DNA from: an uncultured Hyphomicrobiales bacterium
GTDB taxonomy: Bacteria > Pseudomonadota > Alphaproteobacteria > Rhizobiales > Beijerinckiaceae
Assembly: GCA_903824185.1 (NCBI GenBank)
Contig: CAIJVU010000019.1
Coordinates: 1-49,827, forward strand
DNA: 49,827 nucleotides
Direction of reading: 5' to 3'
In this document: piece after piece, positions 1-8,002 of the stretch
Layout: the number at the start of each line of letters is the position of its first letter
Numbering within the stretch: position 1 is the stretch's first letter
Notes under the pieces: model-generated
Told to the model about the DNA's origin: nothing
What the model saw: the letters and a program-made list of their open reading frames with translations, nothing else
Database searches by the model: none
Program-made: the position numbers and the translations under genes

Positions 1-99
1 AATCACCGGAGGCTGCTGGAACCCATCGGAAACATACCGCCAGCCGAAGCCGAAGAGCGTTACTACGCCATGCTGGACGAAACAGATATGGCAGCTTAA
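1..99 (+). pseudogene. IS3-family transposase (OrfB), C-terminal end only
   Basis: The frame is open from the first base and ends at TAA 97-99. It encodes 32 residues that include RRLLEPIGNIPPAEAE followed by a YY pair, the characteristic C-terminus of IS3-group (DDE) transposase OrfB. Only the tail is visible, so it cannot be told whether the element is intact to the left. The GC-rich stretch just after the stop (about 110-140) resembles the right end of such insertion sequences, but no terminal repeat can be proven without the left end. It sits at the start of an AT-richer block that carries recombinase genes, which suits a mobile-element context. Confidence 0.75.
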
Positions 100-151
100 C
101 TTAAACCAATCAGTCTCCGGCAAAGACGGAGCGGTTCACATCGATACAACA

Positions 152-349
152 TTGCGGTCTTACAGCGGAGCCGAGGCCAAGTCAGCGGTTGCGCATTTTG
201 ATAAAATTATTACCGGCCTACGCGACGCTCATCAAACTCAACCCAACAGGCCACGTGGCCGTACTAAGACAAGCCAACCTCAAGACCCCGTTAAATTAGC
301 GCTAGCAATGCTGCCAGATTCTGGCAGGCTTACAAAGAGGGCGCGCTAA
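152..349 (+). CDS. Small hypothetical protein coupled to a tyrosine recombinase
   Basis: This is a 65-residue ORF from a TTG. It is basic at the C-terminus (ending LTKRAR) and rich in Q, P and R in the middle. No family is recognised. Its TAA stop shares one base with the ATG of the downstream recombinase, so the two are probably translationally coupled. The frame stays open upstream through the IS3 end, so this may be the surviving 3' part of a longer gene cut by the insertion sequence, with the TTG a fortuitous start. The coupling supports real translation of at least this segment; function is unknown. Confidence 0.4.
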   Translation: MRSYSGAEAKSAVAHFDKIITGLRDAHQTQPNRPRGRTKTSQPQDPVKLALAMLPDSGRLTKRAR

Positions 350-1455
350 TGGTCGGTCGCTATCATATCAATCCAGAAACCGCCGTCTTGAAGGTTGCAG
401 ATTGGCCTATTGAGGATCAAAGGCTTTGGAGTACGTCAATGGATCGTGATGATCCGTTTTCTGAAGAAGGTCAGCGGGCCGACAAGCGTGAAATCTCGAA
501 CACAAAGGTAGCGAAGGGTTATGGCCGGTTTTTGACGTTCATAACGAGGTATTACCCCGATGATCTGATACTTCCTCCCAGTCAGCGTATCACGCCTGAG
601 CGGGTCAAAGCTTATGTGGATAACTTGAGAGCCAACAGCAATAGCGACCTAACGGTTTTGGATCGCCTACAGGAGCTACACTCAGCTGCAACCGTAATGT
701 CGCAAAAGGCATCGTTTGGCTTCATCCGCCGAATTGAGTCGAAGGTAAGAGCAAATTCAAAACCAATTCGGCGTAAGCAGGAGCGCTTTGTTACAAGTGA
801 TGAGCTTTTGGAATGCGGACTGAAGTTGATGGCCAATGCCGATCAACAATCAACGCCTCGTTTGAGGGCAATTGATTATCGCGATGGACTAATGATCGCA
901 TTATTAGCTCTGCGTCCATTGCGCCGTAAAAACTTTGTCGAGATCACGATCGACCAGCATCTTGTTAAACGTAATGGTTCTTGGATTATCAAATTTGAGA
1001 GCGGCGAGACTAAAACCCATGATCGGTTTGAGCGCGTCTGGCCTGAAATCCTGATTGATAAACTTGAACACTACATAGACGTTCATCGCCCGATCTTGAT
1101 GGCCATTAGGGGCCGTTGGCATAAGCAGATTAATGGCGAACTATGGATCTCTTCAAATGGTTCGCCATTAACCCAAGTAGCTTTTTATCAACAAATTACA
1201 AACCGGACAGAAGTAGCTTTTGGACGCCCTATCAATCCGCATTTGTTCCGTAACGCGGCTGCCTCAACGATGGCGATGGAAGATCCAAGCCATGTTCGCA
1301 TTGGAGCGAGTGTATTAACCCATCGTTCGTTCCAAACAACGGAACAGCATTACATCCAAGCGCAGATGGTACAGGCTCATCAAAGTTTTACGAGCTTTAT
1401 GGTTAAAAAGCGTCAAGAGATAAAGAAACCGCGATCCAATAGGGGTGCTGGATGA
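349..1455 (+). CDS. Tyrosine recombinase / phage-type integrase (first of two)
   Basis: A 368-residue site-specific recombinase that would cut and rejoin DNA through a 3'-phosphotyrosine. The N-terminal 140 residues look like a SAM-like core-binding domain. The catalytic domain shows Arg I in LRPLRRKN (about R189), HLFR (H298, R301), the third His in LTHRSF (H325) and the nucleophile in QHY (Y335). All key residues are present, so it should be active. It overlaps the preceding ORF by 1 nt and the following small ORF by 4 nt. Base composition is more AT-rich than the genes after 3 kb. It is likely part of the integration module of the element inserted at tRNA-Phe. Confidence 0.88.
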   Translation: MVGRYHINPETAVLKVADWPIEDQRLWSTSMDRDDPFSEEGQRADKREISNTKVAKGYGRFLTFITRYYPDDLILPPSQRITPERVKAYVDNLRANSNSDLTVLDRLQELHSAATVMSQKASFGFIRRIESKVRANSKPIRRKQERFVTSDELLECGLKLMANADQQSTPRLRAIDYRDGLMIALLALRPLRRKNFVEITIDQHLVKRNGSWIIKFESGETKTHDRFERVWPEILIDKLEHYIDVHRPILMAIRGRWHKQINGELWISSNGSPLTQVAFYQQITNRTEVAFGRPINPHLFRNAAASTMAMEDPSHVRIGASVLTHRSFQTTEQHYIQAQMVQAHQSFTSFMVKKRQEIKKPRSNRGAG

Positions 1456-1655
1456 ATCGCCGGGCGTCTCATTTCACAAAGGCCGATATGAAAAGAATGA
1501 TCGAAGCTGCGCGTGATGCAGGCTTTGAGATCGGTGCATTTGAAATGAAGCCTGATGGTACAATTCGCATTGAACAAGTTGTTCGCGACATGGATGGTGC
1601 AGAGGTAAATGATACGTTTAAAACTTTAATTCGTAAGGAAGCCAAAAGGCCATGA
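1452..1655 (+). CDS. Small hypothetical protein between two recombinases
   Basis: A 67-residue ORF that begins inside the stop region of the upstream recombinase (ATGA overlap at 1452-1455) and ends in an ATGA overlap with the next recombinase (1652-1655). The protein has a basic N-terminus, a helix around MKRMIEAARDAGFEIGAFE, then a short segment with PDGTIRIE that reads like a small beta hairpin. Similar small proteins are often encoded next to integrases in alphaproteobacterial genomes, but I cannot assign a family. The double overlap strongly supports expression as one polycistronic unit; a role as recombination directionality or accessory factor is conjecture. Confidence 0.7.
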   Translation: MNRRASHFTKADMKRMIEAARDAGFEIGAFEMKPDGTIRIEQVVRDMDGAEVNDTFKTLIRKEAKRP

Positions 1656-2719
1656 AGGTTAAAGCCGAGCTCGATTATATTCAGGCGTTTAAAAACCGGT
1701 TTTCTGGAAAAGTATATTATTATTACCGCCGCGCGGGTAAGCGCATTCCGATCAAAGCCAAATACGGTTCTGCTGCGTTTTTAAACGAAGTTTCCGAGAT
1801 AGAAAAAGGCTTCGAAGGTAAGGAAGGGAATGATCGTGGAACACTTGGCCACTTGATTGCTGCATATAAGCAAAGTCCAGACTATCAAAGCCTGAAGAAA
1901 GCTACGTGTGTCAGCTATGAGCGAGCTTTTGAAGTTCTTAAGCCGTTTAATGAGGCAAAATTAAAAGACTTCAAGCGTTCGTCAATTATTGAAATGCGGG
2001 ATCGTGTGTTGTTGCCAAAATATCAAACGTGGATGGCTAATTATGCCATCTCTGTTTTGAGCATTATTTTCCGTTATGGACATGATCATGGATTACTAGA
2101 AAATAATCCGCTTCAGGAAAGAGTTCGCAAGCTGAGAGTTAAAAATAAGCAGCCGGCCAATAGACCATGGACAGTCGACGAACGCCTCGCGGTGCTTGAA
2201 AATTCGCCTCCTCATATACGATTGCCAATTGCGCTGGCCATGTGTGCGGGACTTAGAAAAGCGGACGTCTTTTCGATTACAACTTCGGCAATTTCTAATG
2301 GTCACATTGCCGTTAAGACCTCCAAGAGGGGTGTCCCCATAAAACTACCAATCCATCCGATCTTGGCAGGTGCGCTTGCTGAACGTCCGACAGTCGATAG
2401 TGTTCAAATTGCGGTTCGTTCTAATGGAAAACCATGGACGCCAGACGGGTTTGATACGGCATGGCATAAGCTTAAAACGAAGCTCGAATTAGACGGAAAG
2501 ATTGAGCGCGGACTTACGCTTCACGGCTTACGACACACGCTTGGGACACTCTTGAAAGAAGCCGGCGCAAACGATGGCGAGATTGCCGACGTGCTTGGTC
2601 AATCGACTGTTTCTATGGCTCGCCACTACAGCAAAGAGGCCGGTATTTCAGAGAAGCTGCAGGGTGTTGTAATGGGTCTTGAGCTTGTTACAAAACGGTC
2701 AAATTCCCAATCGTCATAA
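1652..2719 (+). CDS. Tyrosine recombinase / phage-type integrase (second, tRNA-proximal)
   Basis: A 355-residue integrase. It has an N-terminal arm-binding-like region (about 1-60, YYYYRR), a SAM-like core-binding domain (about 62-165) and a catalytic domain. Visible active-site residues are R202 (AGLRKAD), H291 and R294 (HGLRH) and Y326 (ARHYSKEA). The third-His position is Gln (LGQSTV), a variant common in alphaproteobacterial integrases of this type. It lies last in a coupled four-gene set, 109 bp from the 3' end of tRNA-Phe and reading toward it. That arrangement is classical for an island integrase next to its attachment site. The gene is AT-rich compared with the chromosome. Confidence 0.9.
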   Translation: MKVKAELDYIQAFKNRFSGKVYYYYRRAGKRIPIKAKYGSAAFLNEVSEIEKGFEGKEGNDRGTLGHLIAAYKQSPDYQSLKKATCVSYERAFEVLKPFNEAKLKDFKRSSIIEMRDRVLLPKYQTWMANYAISVLSIIFRYGHDHGLLENNPLQERVRKLRVKNKQPANRPWTVDERLAVLENSPPHIRLPIALAMCAGLRKADVFSITTSAISNGHIAVKTSKRGVPIKLPIHPILAGALAERPTVDSVQIAVRSNGKPWTPDGFDTAWHKLKTKLELDGKIERGLTLHGLRHTLGTLLKEAGANDGEIADVLGQSTVSMARHYSKEAGISEKLQGVVMGLELVTKRSNSQSS

Positions 2720-2757
2720 TTCTAAGAATTTGGGTCGAAAAAGACCAAACCCTGAAC

Positions 2758-2791
2758 AAAAGTGTCAAATCTATTTTTAAAAAGTGTCAAA
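2758..2791 (+). repeat. Two 12-bp direct repeats between integrase and tRNA-Phe
   Basis: AAAAGTGTCAAA occurs at 2758-2769 and again at 2780-2791. The starts are 22 bp apart, about two helical turns, so both copies face the same side of the DNA. They lie between the integrase stop and the tRNA 3' end, where arm-type integrase or excisionase sites are expected. The role as binding sites is inference. Confidence 0.5.
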
Positions 2792-2828
2792 CTTTTTTGT
2801 CTGACCATAGCTAAGTCATTGAAATATA

Positions 2829-2904
2829 TGGTGCCCAGGGACGGGATCGAACCGCCGACACTGCGATTTTCAGTCGCATGCTCTACCAACTGAGCTACCT
2901 GGGC
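2829..2904 (-). tRNA. tRNA-Phe (anticodon GAA)
   Basis: The reverse complement folds into a complete 76-nt cloverleaf. The acceptor stem is GCCCAGG/CCTGGGC, the D-arm GCTC/GAGC, the anticodon stem TGCGA/TCGCA with loop CTGAAAA (anticodon GAA), and the T-arm GGCGG/CCGTC with TTCGATC. The 3' CCA is encoded (2829-2831). The 3' half is the probable attachment site of the integrase-bearing element to its left; the gene is intact, as expected if the element restores the tRNA end on integration. Confidence 0.97.
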
Positions 2905-3221
2905 ATTCCTGTGGCAGGCGTCTTGCGCTCCGCCGCTTGGTGGGGGTTCTATAGAGGGTGATCCGGACCCTGTCCAGACATGCTCTGTGAATTTTTGATG
3001 AAAGCGGCCAGATCGGTGTTTTTTCTCGAAAAATGAGGGGGTTTTCGTGGGGCAGGCTGCGGTTTTCGGCCCTTGCCCGCTTGGCGGTGCAGTGCACAAG
3101 TGGTAGAGACGGAACTCAGGAACGGGCCGAATCTGAGGTCTTCTTTCGGCTTTCCTCCCTTTTTGGCTGCAAACGTTCTGGTTTTTAGAGCCAGACGCGC
3201 TTTTGTTTTTGAGGATGATCG
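2905..3221. other. Intergenic region between tRNA-Phe and glyA
   Basis: These 317 bp hold no convincing gene. They must contain the tRNA-Phe promoter (leftward) and the glyA promoter (rightward). An 11-bp dyad, GTGCA-G-TGCAC, is at 3087-3097. A Shine-Dalgarno-like GAGGA lies just before the glyA ATG. I looked for glycine, SAM and SAH riboswitch signatures upstream of glyA and recognised none. Confidence 0.5.
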
Positions 3222-4526
3222 ATGACTGCCACCCGCTCTTATTCTGTCAGTAATTCCTTTTTTGCGGCCTCTTTGGCTGATCGTGATCCTGAAATTGCCA
3301 AAGCGGTGGGGCAGGAGCTGGGTCGCCAGCGGCAGGATATCGAGTTGATCGCCTCGGAAAATATCGTTTCCCGCGCCGTTCTTGAGGCGCAAGGCTCGAT
3401 CATGACCAATAAATATGCCGAAGGCTATCCGGGCCGCCGCTATTATGGCGGGTGCCAGTTTGTCGATGTGGCGGAAGATCTTGCCATCAAGCGCGCCTGT
3501 GAATTGTTCGGATGTTCCTATGCCAATGTGCAGCCCAATTCCGGCTCGCAGGCCAATCAGGCGGTGTTTTTGGCGCTCTTGCAGCCGGGCGACACCTTTA
3601 TGGGGCTCGATCTCGCCGCTGGCGGTCATTTGACCCATGGTGCTGCGCCCAACATGTCGGGCAAATGGTTCAATGTGGTCAGCTATGGCGTTGATCCAAC
3701 CACCCATCGCATTGATATGGCGCAGGTCGAGGCACTGGCGCTCGAGCACAAGCCCAAACTCATCATCGCCGGCGGGTCTGGCTATGCGCGCCATTGGGAT
3801 TTTGCCGGTTTCCGGGCCATTGCCGATAAAATCGGGGCGTTTTTCCTGGTGGATATTGCGCATTTTGCCGGTCTTGTGGCCGGTGGCGCGCATCCTTCGC
3901 CCTTTCCCCATGCCCATGTCGTGACCTCGACCACCCATAAAACCCTGCGCGGTCCGCGCGGTGGTCTGATTTTGACCAATGACGAGGCCATTGCCAAAAA
4001 GATCAATTCGGCGGTGTTCCCCGGCTTGCAGGGTGGTCCCTTGATGCATGTGATCGCGGCCAAGGCCGTGGCCTTTGGCGAGGCCTTGATGCCGGAATTC
4101 AAAGACTATGCCCAAGCGGTGGTCGCCAATGCCAAGGCCATGGCCGATGCTCTGCAAGCGCGCGGCTATGACCTGGTCACGGGCGGCACGGACAATCATC
4201 TGATGCTGGTTGATTTGCGCTCGAAAAAACTCAACGGCAAATTGGCCGAGGCGGCTTTGTCGCGCTCTGACATCACCTGCAACAAAAACGGCGTGCCGTT
4301 TGACACCGAAAAGCCCACCATCACTTCCGGCATTCGTTTGGGGTCGCCTGCGGCCACCTCGCGCGGTTTCGGGACGGCCGAATTTGCAACCGTCGGCACG
4401 CTGATTGCCGATGTGCTGGATGGTCTCGCTCAAAACGGCGAGGCGGGCAATGCCGAGGTCGAGGCCAAAGCGCGGCAGGGCGTGCATGCGCTCACCAATC
4501 GTTTCCCGATTTACAGCTCATTGTAA
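3222..4526 (+). CDS. glyA: Serine hydroxymethyltransferase
   Basis: A PLP enzyme that interconverts serine plus tetrahydrofolate with glycine plus 5,10-methylene-THF; it is cytosolic and a main source of one-carbon units. At 434 residues it is full length. The PLP lysine is K240 in [15 protein letters not shown]; other hallmarks are [10 protein letters not shown] near residue 41, [15 protein letters not shown], and [10 protein letters not shown] before the lysine. The start ATG follows a GAGGA motif. It heads the glyA-nrdR-rib-nusB-thiL run, with nrdR 12 bp downstream, so the two are probably co-transcribed. Confidence 0.97.
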   Translation: MTATRSYSVSNSFFAASLADRDPEIAKAVGQELGRQRQDIELIASENIVSRAVLEAQGSIMTNKYAEGYPGRRYYGGCQFVDVAEDLAIKRACELFGCSYANVQPNSGSQANQAVFLALLQPGDTFMGLDLAAGGHLTHGAAPNMSGKWFNVVSYGVDPTTHRIDMAQVEALALEHKPKLIIAGGSGYARHWDFAGFRAIADKIGAFFLVDIAHFAGLVAGGAHPSPFPHAHVVTSTTHKTLRGPRGGLILTNDEAIAKKINSAVFPGLQGGPLMHVIAAKAVAFGEALMPEFKDYAQAVVANAKAMADALQARGYDLVTGGTDNHLMLVDLRSKKLNGKLAEAALSRSDITCNKNGVPFDTEKPTITSGIRLGSPAATSRGFGTAEFATVGTLIADVLDGLAQNGEAGNAEVEAKARQGVHALTNRFPIYSSL

Positions 4527-4538
4527 GGAGAGCACGGC

Positions 4539-5030
4539 TTGCGCTGTCCTTATTGCGGTTCTCTCGATAGTCAGGTCAAGGATTCGCGGCCCAGTGATGA
4601 CCATTCGGCCATCCGGCGGCGGCGCGTCTGCCCTGATTGCGGGGGCCGCTTTACCACCTTCGAGCGGGTGCAATTGCGTGAATTGACGGTTGTCAAACGC
4701 TCAGGGCGCAGGATCCCGTTTGATCGTGACAAGTTGCAGCGCTCGGTCGAAGTGGCCTTGCGCAAGCGTCCGGTGGATATGGAGCGCATCGACCGGATGG
4801 TGAATGGCATTGTCCGCCAGCTCGAAAGCATGGGCGAGGGGGAAGTGGCCTCTTCGACAGTCGGCGAATTGGTCATGGACGGCTTGAAAAGCCTCGATGA
4901 TGTGGCCTATGTGCGCTTTGCCTCGGTTTACAAAAATTTCCGTGAGGCGCGTGATTTTGAAGATCTCATCGGGGAGCTCACCGGCGATGAGACGGAGACG
5001 GATGCGGTGGCCAAACCACCCCGTTCGTGA
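4539..5030 (+). CDS. nrdR: Transcriptional repressor NrdR
   Basis: An ATP/dATP-sensing repressor of ribonucleotide reductase genes. The 163-residue protein has an N-terminal zinc ribbon with C3, C6, C31 and C34 (MRCPYC...[11 protein letters not shown]), then an ATP-cone domain (about 49-139, starting [16 protein letters not shown]). The start is a TTG at 4539, with a strong AAGGAG at 4525-4530 eight bases upstream; the protein must begin MRCPYC as in the rest of the family, which settles the start. It sits between glyA and ribD, the usual alphaproteobacterial position. No NrdR box is obvious in this window. Confidence 0.96.
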   Translation: MRCPYCGSLDSQVKDSRPSDDHSAIRRRRVCPDCGGRFTTFERVQLRELTVVKRSGRRIPFDRDKLQRSVEVALRKRPVDMERIDRMVNGIVRQLESMGEGEVASSTVGELVMDGLKSLDDVAYVRFASVYKNFREARDFEDLIGELTGDETETDAVAKPPRS

Positions 5031-5055
5031 GCATGCAGCCCGTGAGTGCACGCGC

Positions 5056-6198
5056 ATGAGCCTTCCTCCTCTTTCGGCAGCGGATGATGTCGCCATGATG
5101 CGGCTGGCTTTGGCGATGGCGCGGCGGGGTTTGGGCCGGTCTTGGCCCAATCCGGCGGTGGGGGCTGTTGTCTGGATGCCAACCGCCGAGGGACCGCGCG
5201 TCATTGCCCGCGCTTTGACGGCAGCGGGTGGTCGTCCGCATGCGGAAACGGAGGCCTTGCGTCTGGCCGGTCCGGCGGCGCGGGGGGCTGTGATGAGCGT
5301 CACCTTGGAGCCATGCTCCCATCATGGAAAAACCCCGCCTTGTGCCGAAGCCTTGGTCAAGGCCGGACTGTCGCGTGTGGTCTCGGCGCTGGAAGATCCC
5401 GATCCGCGCGTTGCCGGTCGCGGCCATGCATTGTTGCGGCAGGCCGGTCTTGAGGTGGTCGTGGGTGTTGAGGCGCGCGCGGCCTTCTTGTCGCATATCG
5501 GCCATATCCGGCGTGTGACGCGCCATCGTCCGGCGGTGCTGTTGAAACTGGCGCGCACGCAGGATGGTTATGCGGCGGGGGATGCGGGCACGCGGTTGCA
5601 AATCACCGGCCCCATCGGGTCGGCGCGGGTGCATATCGAGCGGGCCGAAGCCGATGCGATCATGGTGGGGATCGGCACCGTGCTCGCCGATGATCCGCAG
5701 CTGACCTGTCGTTTGTCCGGTCTGCAAGCCCGCTCGCCGATCCGTGTGGTTTTGGATACGCAGGCACGACTGCCTCTCACCAGCATGCTTGTAAAAACCG
5801 CGCGTCTCGTGCCGGTCTGGGTGATTGTGGGCGAGGGGGCCGATCCTGCGCGGGTTGCCGCCTTGGTTGCCCATGGCGTTGAAGTCATCACGGTGGCGCA
5901 AAGGCAGGCCGATGACGCGATGCATTTGGATTTGGAGCAAGCGCTGCAGGCTTTGGGGCAACGCGGCATCACGCGTGTGATGAGCGAGGGCGGGCCGCAT
6001 GTGGCGGATGCTCTGGCGCGTGCGGGTTTGGTGGATGAGGTGACTTTGATCACCCATCAAGCGCCCCTGGGCAGACAAGGGCTGCGCGCGGTTGGCCCCC
6101 ATCTGCAACAGCTGATCACGGACAAGACGCAATTTGAAGCTTTGCCTCACGCCCGTTATGGTGAGGATGTGATCGAGCATTTCGTGAGGGTGGATTGA
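5056..6198 (+). CDS. ribD: Bifunctional riboflavin biosynthesis deaminase/reductase RibD
   Basis: It deaminates the pyrimidine from GTP cyclohydrolase II and then reduces the ribosyl side chain. The 380-residue protein has an N-terminal cytidine-deaminase-like zinc domain with H62 and E64 in PHAETEAL and C87/C96 in EPCSHHGKTPPC, followed by a DHFR-like reductase domain (about 150-375) with MSEGGPHVADAL. The ATG at 5056 gives the normal N-terminus MSLPPLSAADDVAMMRLAL. It lies 25 bp after nrdR and its TGA overlaps the ribE ATG, so it is part of one operon. Confidence 0.96.
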   Translation: MSLPPLSAADDVAMMRLALAMARRGLGRSWPNPAVGAVVWMPTAEGPRVIARALTAAGGRPHAETEALRLAGPAARGAVMSVTLEPCSHHGKTPPCAEALVKAGLSRVVSALEDPDPRVAGRGHALLRQAGLEVVVGVEARAAFLSHIGHIRRVTRHRPAVLLKLARTQDGYAAGDAGTRLQITGPIGSARVHIERAEADAIMVGIGTVLADDPQLTCRLSGLQARSPIRVVLDTQARLPLTSMLVKTARLVPVWVIVGEGADPARVAALVAHGVEVITVAQRQADDAMHLDLEQALQALGQRGITRVMSEGGPHVADALARAGLVDEVTLITHQAPLGRQGLRAVGPHLQQLITDKTQFEALPHARYGEDVIEHFVRVD

Positions 6199-6833
6199 TG
6201 TTTACTGGCATTGTCACAGCGGTCGGCACCATTGAGGCGATCAGCGCGCCAGAGCCCGATCTGCGCCGCTTGCGCATTCTTGCCCCTTATGAAGCCGAGG
6301 GCATTGCGCTGGGGGCCTCCATCGCCTGTGCGGGCCCGTGTTTGACCGTGGTGGCGCGGCAGGCATTGCCTGCGGGCGGGTGCTGGTTTGAGGTCGATGC
6401 GGCCCATGAAACGCTGCAACGGACCACGCTGGGGCAATGGAAGGTCGGGGACCGGCTTAATCTGGAACGCTCTTTGAAGATCGGCGATGAATTGGGCGGG
6501 CATTTGGTCACCGGCCATGTCGACGGCTGCGCCAAAATCCTGCGCAAGTCGGCTGTCACAGGCCAAACAGGCCCATGGGCGGCATCGGCGCGCTTTGATA
6601 TCGAAGCGCCGGAGGCGGTGGCCCGCTTCATTGCGGAAAAAGGCTCGGTGACCCTTGATGGCACCTCTCTGACGGTCAATAGCGTGGCCGGACGTGTCTT
6701 TTCGGTCTTGCTGATCCCCCATACGTTGCAGGTCACGACATGGGGCGACCGCCAAGAGGGCGATATGCTCAATATCGAGATCGATCTGATGGCCCGTTAC
6801 GCCGCCCGCCTCAGCGAAGTTCCCCAAAATTGA
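6198..6833 (+). CDS. ribE: Riboflavin synthase, alpha subunit
   Basis: It catalyses dismutation of two 6,7-dimethyl-8-ribityllumazine molecules to riboflavin. The 211-residue protein has the family N-terminus MFTGIV and two lumazine-binding repeats, with ASIACAGPCLTV in the first and KGSVTLDGTSLTVN in the second. The ATG at 6198 overlaps the ribD stop (TGATG), which favours coupling and this start over the adjacent upstream TTG. In many Alphaproteobacteria ribBA follows here; in this window it does not. Confidence 0.95.
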   Translation: MFTGIVTAVGTIEAISAPEPDLRRLRILAPYEAEGIALGASIACAGPCLTVVARQALPAGGCWFEVDAAHETLQRTTLGQWKVGDRLNLERSLKIGDELGGHLVTGHVDGCAKILRKSAVTGQTGPWAASARFDIEAPEAVARFIAEKGSVTLDGTSLTVNSVAGRVFSVLLIPHTLQVTTWGDRQEGDMLNIEIDLMARYAARLSEVPQN

Positions 6834-6859
6834 AACCACGGCCTGTTCTGGGCCGCACC

Positions 6860-6893
6860 CATGGGGCCTCACGCCCTTAAAATAAGCCCCATG
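6860..6893. repeat. 8-bp inverted repeat between ribE and ribH
   Basis: CATGGGGC (6860-6867) and GCCCCATG (6886-6893) are perfect reverse complements around an 18-nt loop. The structure lies in the 161-bp gap between ribE and ribH. It has no T-run, so it is not a standard terminator; an attenuator or operator is possible. It does not resemble an FMN riboswitch. Confidence 0.4.
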
Positions 6894-6994
6894 TTTCGCT
6901 TCTGCTTGCCTTCACGCGCGTTGCGGACTAGTGACAGGGCATGCGATGCTGTTGCCTTGAGAGGCCGCAGCCTGACAATCAAGGATGTTCTTGT

Positions 6995-7492
6995 ATGGTA
7001 ATGCCCAGTTCAGTTCCGCCGGAGGCCCGCATTCTACCCGGTGCGCGCGTTTTGATTGTGGAAGCCCGCTATTATACCGAAATTGCCGATGCTTTGCTGG
7101 AAGGCGCCAAGGCCGCCGCCACCGCAGCACAGGCCGAGGTCGATGTGGTGACCGTTGACGGGGCTTTGGAAATTCCGACCGCTTTGGTCATCATGATGGC
7201 CGATGCGCAGCGCCGCGGACGTCCCTATGATGCAGCGGTTGCTTTGGGCTGTGTGATCCGCGGTGAGACCGGTCACTATGATATCGTGGCGGGTGAAAGC
7301 GCCCGCGCTTTGATGGATATTTCGGTGCGCCACGGCCTGCCGCTGGGCAACGGCATCCTGACCGTTGAAAACGAGGCACAGGCGCAAGCCCGCGCCCGCA
7401 AGACGGAAATGGATAAAGGCGGCGGTGCCATGCGTGCGGCATTGGCTGTGTTGCATCTGCGTCTGATCGCGGAAAGTGCGGGGGTGCACTGA
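6995..7492 (+). CDS. ribH: 6,7-Dimethyl-8-ribityllumazine synthase
   Basis: It condenses 5-amino-6-ribitylaminouracil with 3,4-dihydroxy-2-butanone 4-phosphate; the family forms 60-mers or smaller oligomers. At 165 residues it matches the family. The hallmark [16 protein letters not shown] with its active-site His, and the C-terminal [16 protein letters not shown], are present. The ATG at 6995 follows AAGGA at 6981-6985 with good spacing; an in-frame ATG at 7001 is an alternative. nusB starts immediately after the stop. Confidence 0.94.
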   Translation: MVMPSSVPPEARILPGARVLIVEARYYTEIADALLEGAKAAATAAQAEVDVVTVDGALEIPTALVIMMADAQRRGRPYDAAVALGCVIRGETGHYDIVAGESARALMDISVRHGLPLGNGILTVENEAQAQARARKTEMDKGGGAMRAALAVLHLRLIAESAGVH

Positions 7493-7966
7493 ATGAGCTC
7501 TCGCTCGGAATTGCGTTCAGTGGCACGGATGTCTGCAGTGCAGGCCCTGTATGAAATGGATATCACGCAAAAAGGCGTGCATGAGGTTTTGGCGGAATTT
7601 CGGTCCTTCTGGATCGGCCGCGAAATCGATGATGATCTTGAAATGAAAGAGGCTGAAACCAAGTTTTTTGGCCAGATCGTCGAAGGGGTCATCAAGGATC
7701 AGGTCTTGATCGACCGGACCATTGATCAGGCTTTGTCAAAGGGCTGGCCTTTGGTGCGGATCGAATTGGTCTTGCGTGCCATCATGCGGGCCGGTGTCTT
7801 TGAATTGCTGTTGCGCAAGGATATTCCGCCCCGCGTCAGCATTTCCGAATATGTCGATGTCACCCGTGCTTTTTATGGCGAGGACGAGCCCGGCATGGTC
7901 AATGCGGTGCTTGATCACATTGCCCGTGAAAACCGGTTGGACGAATTGGGCGCCAAACGCGCCTGA
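7493..7966 (+). CDS. nusB: Transcription antitermination factor NusB
   Basis: An all-helical RNA-binding protein that, with NusE (S10), binds boxA in antitermination of rRNA operons. It has 157 residues with the typical RSVARMSAVQALYEMDIT start and the C-terminal region RVSISEYVDVTRAFYGEDEPGMVNAVLD. It starts directly after the ribH stop, so translation is likely coupled. The ribH-nusB-thiL order is conserved across Alphaproteobacteria. Confidence 0.95.
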   Translation: MSSRSELRSVARMSAVQALYEMDITQKGVHEVLAEFRSFWIGREIDDDLEMKEAETKFFGQIVEGVIKDQVLIDRTIDQALSKGWPLVRIELVLRAIMRAGVFELLLRKDIPPRVSISEYVDVTRAFYGEDEPGMVNAVLDHIARENRLDELGAKRA

Positions 7967-8002
7967 TTTTCTGCAAGGGGTTGAAGGGGTCGCGCATCCA
8001 TT

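Noticed and set aside
2733-2746. GGTC-GAAAAA-GACC hairpin after the integrase as a terminator
   Set aside because: The stem is only 4 bp and no T-run follows.
2905-3221. Possible riboswitch in the glyA leader
   Set aside because: I saw no conserved glycine, SAM or SAH aptamer core; only a short dyad was visible.
2949-4487. 512-codon open frame on the minus strand opposite glyA
   Set aside because: It is a shadow of the glyA codon pattern; its product has low complexity (His, Gly, Arg rich) and no domain, while glyA is certain.
4978-6180. 400-codon minus-strand frame opposite ribD
   Set aside because: Antisense shadow; Arg/His-rich sequence without a fold or start signal.
6834-6994. FMN riboswitch before ribH
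   Set aside because: The conserved RFN-element segments are not present.
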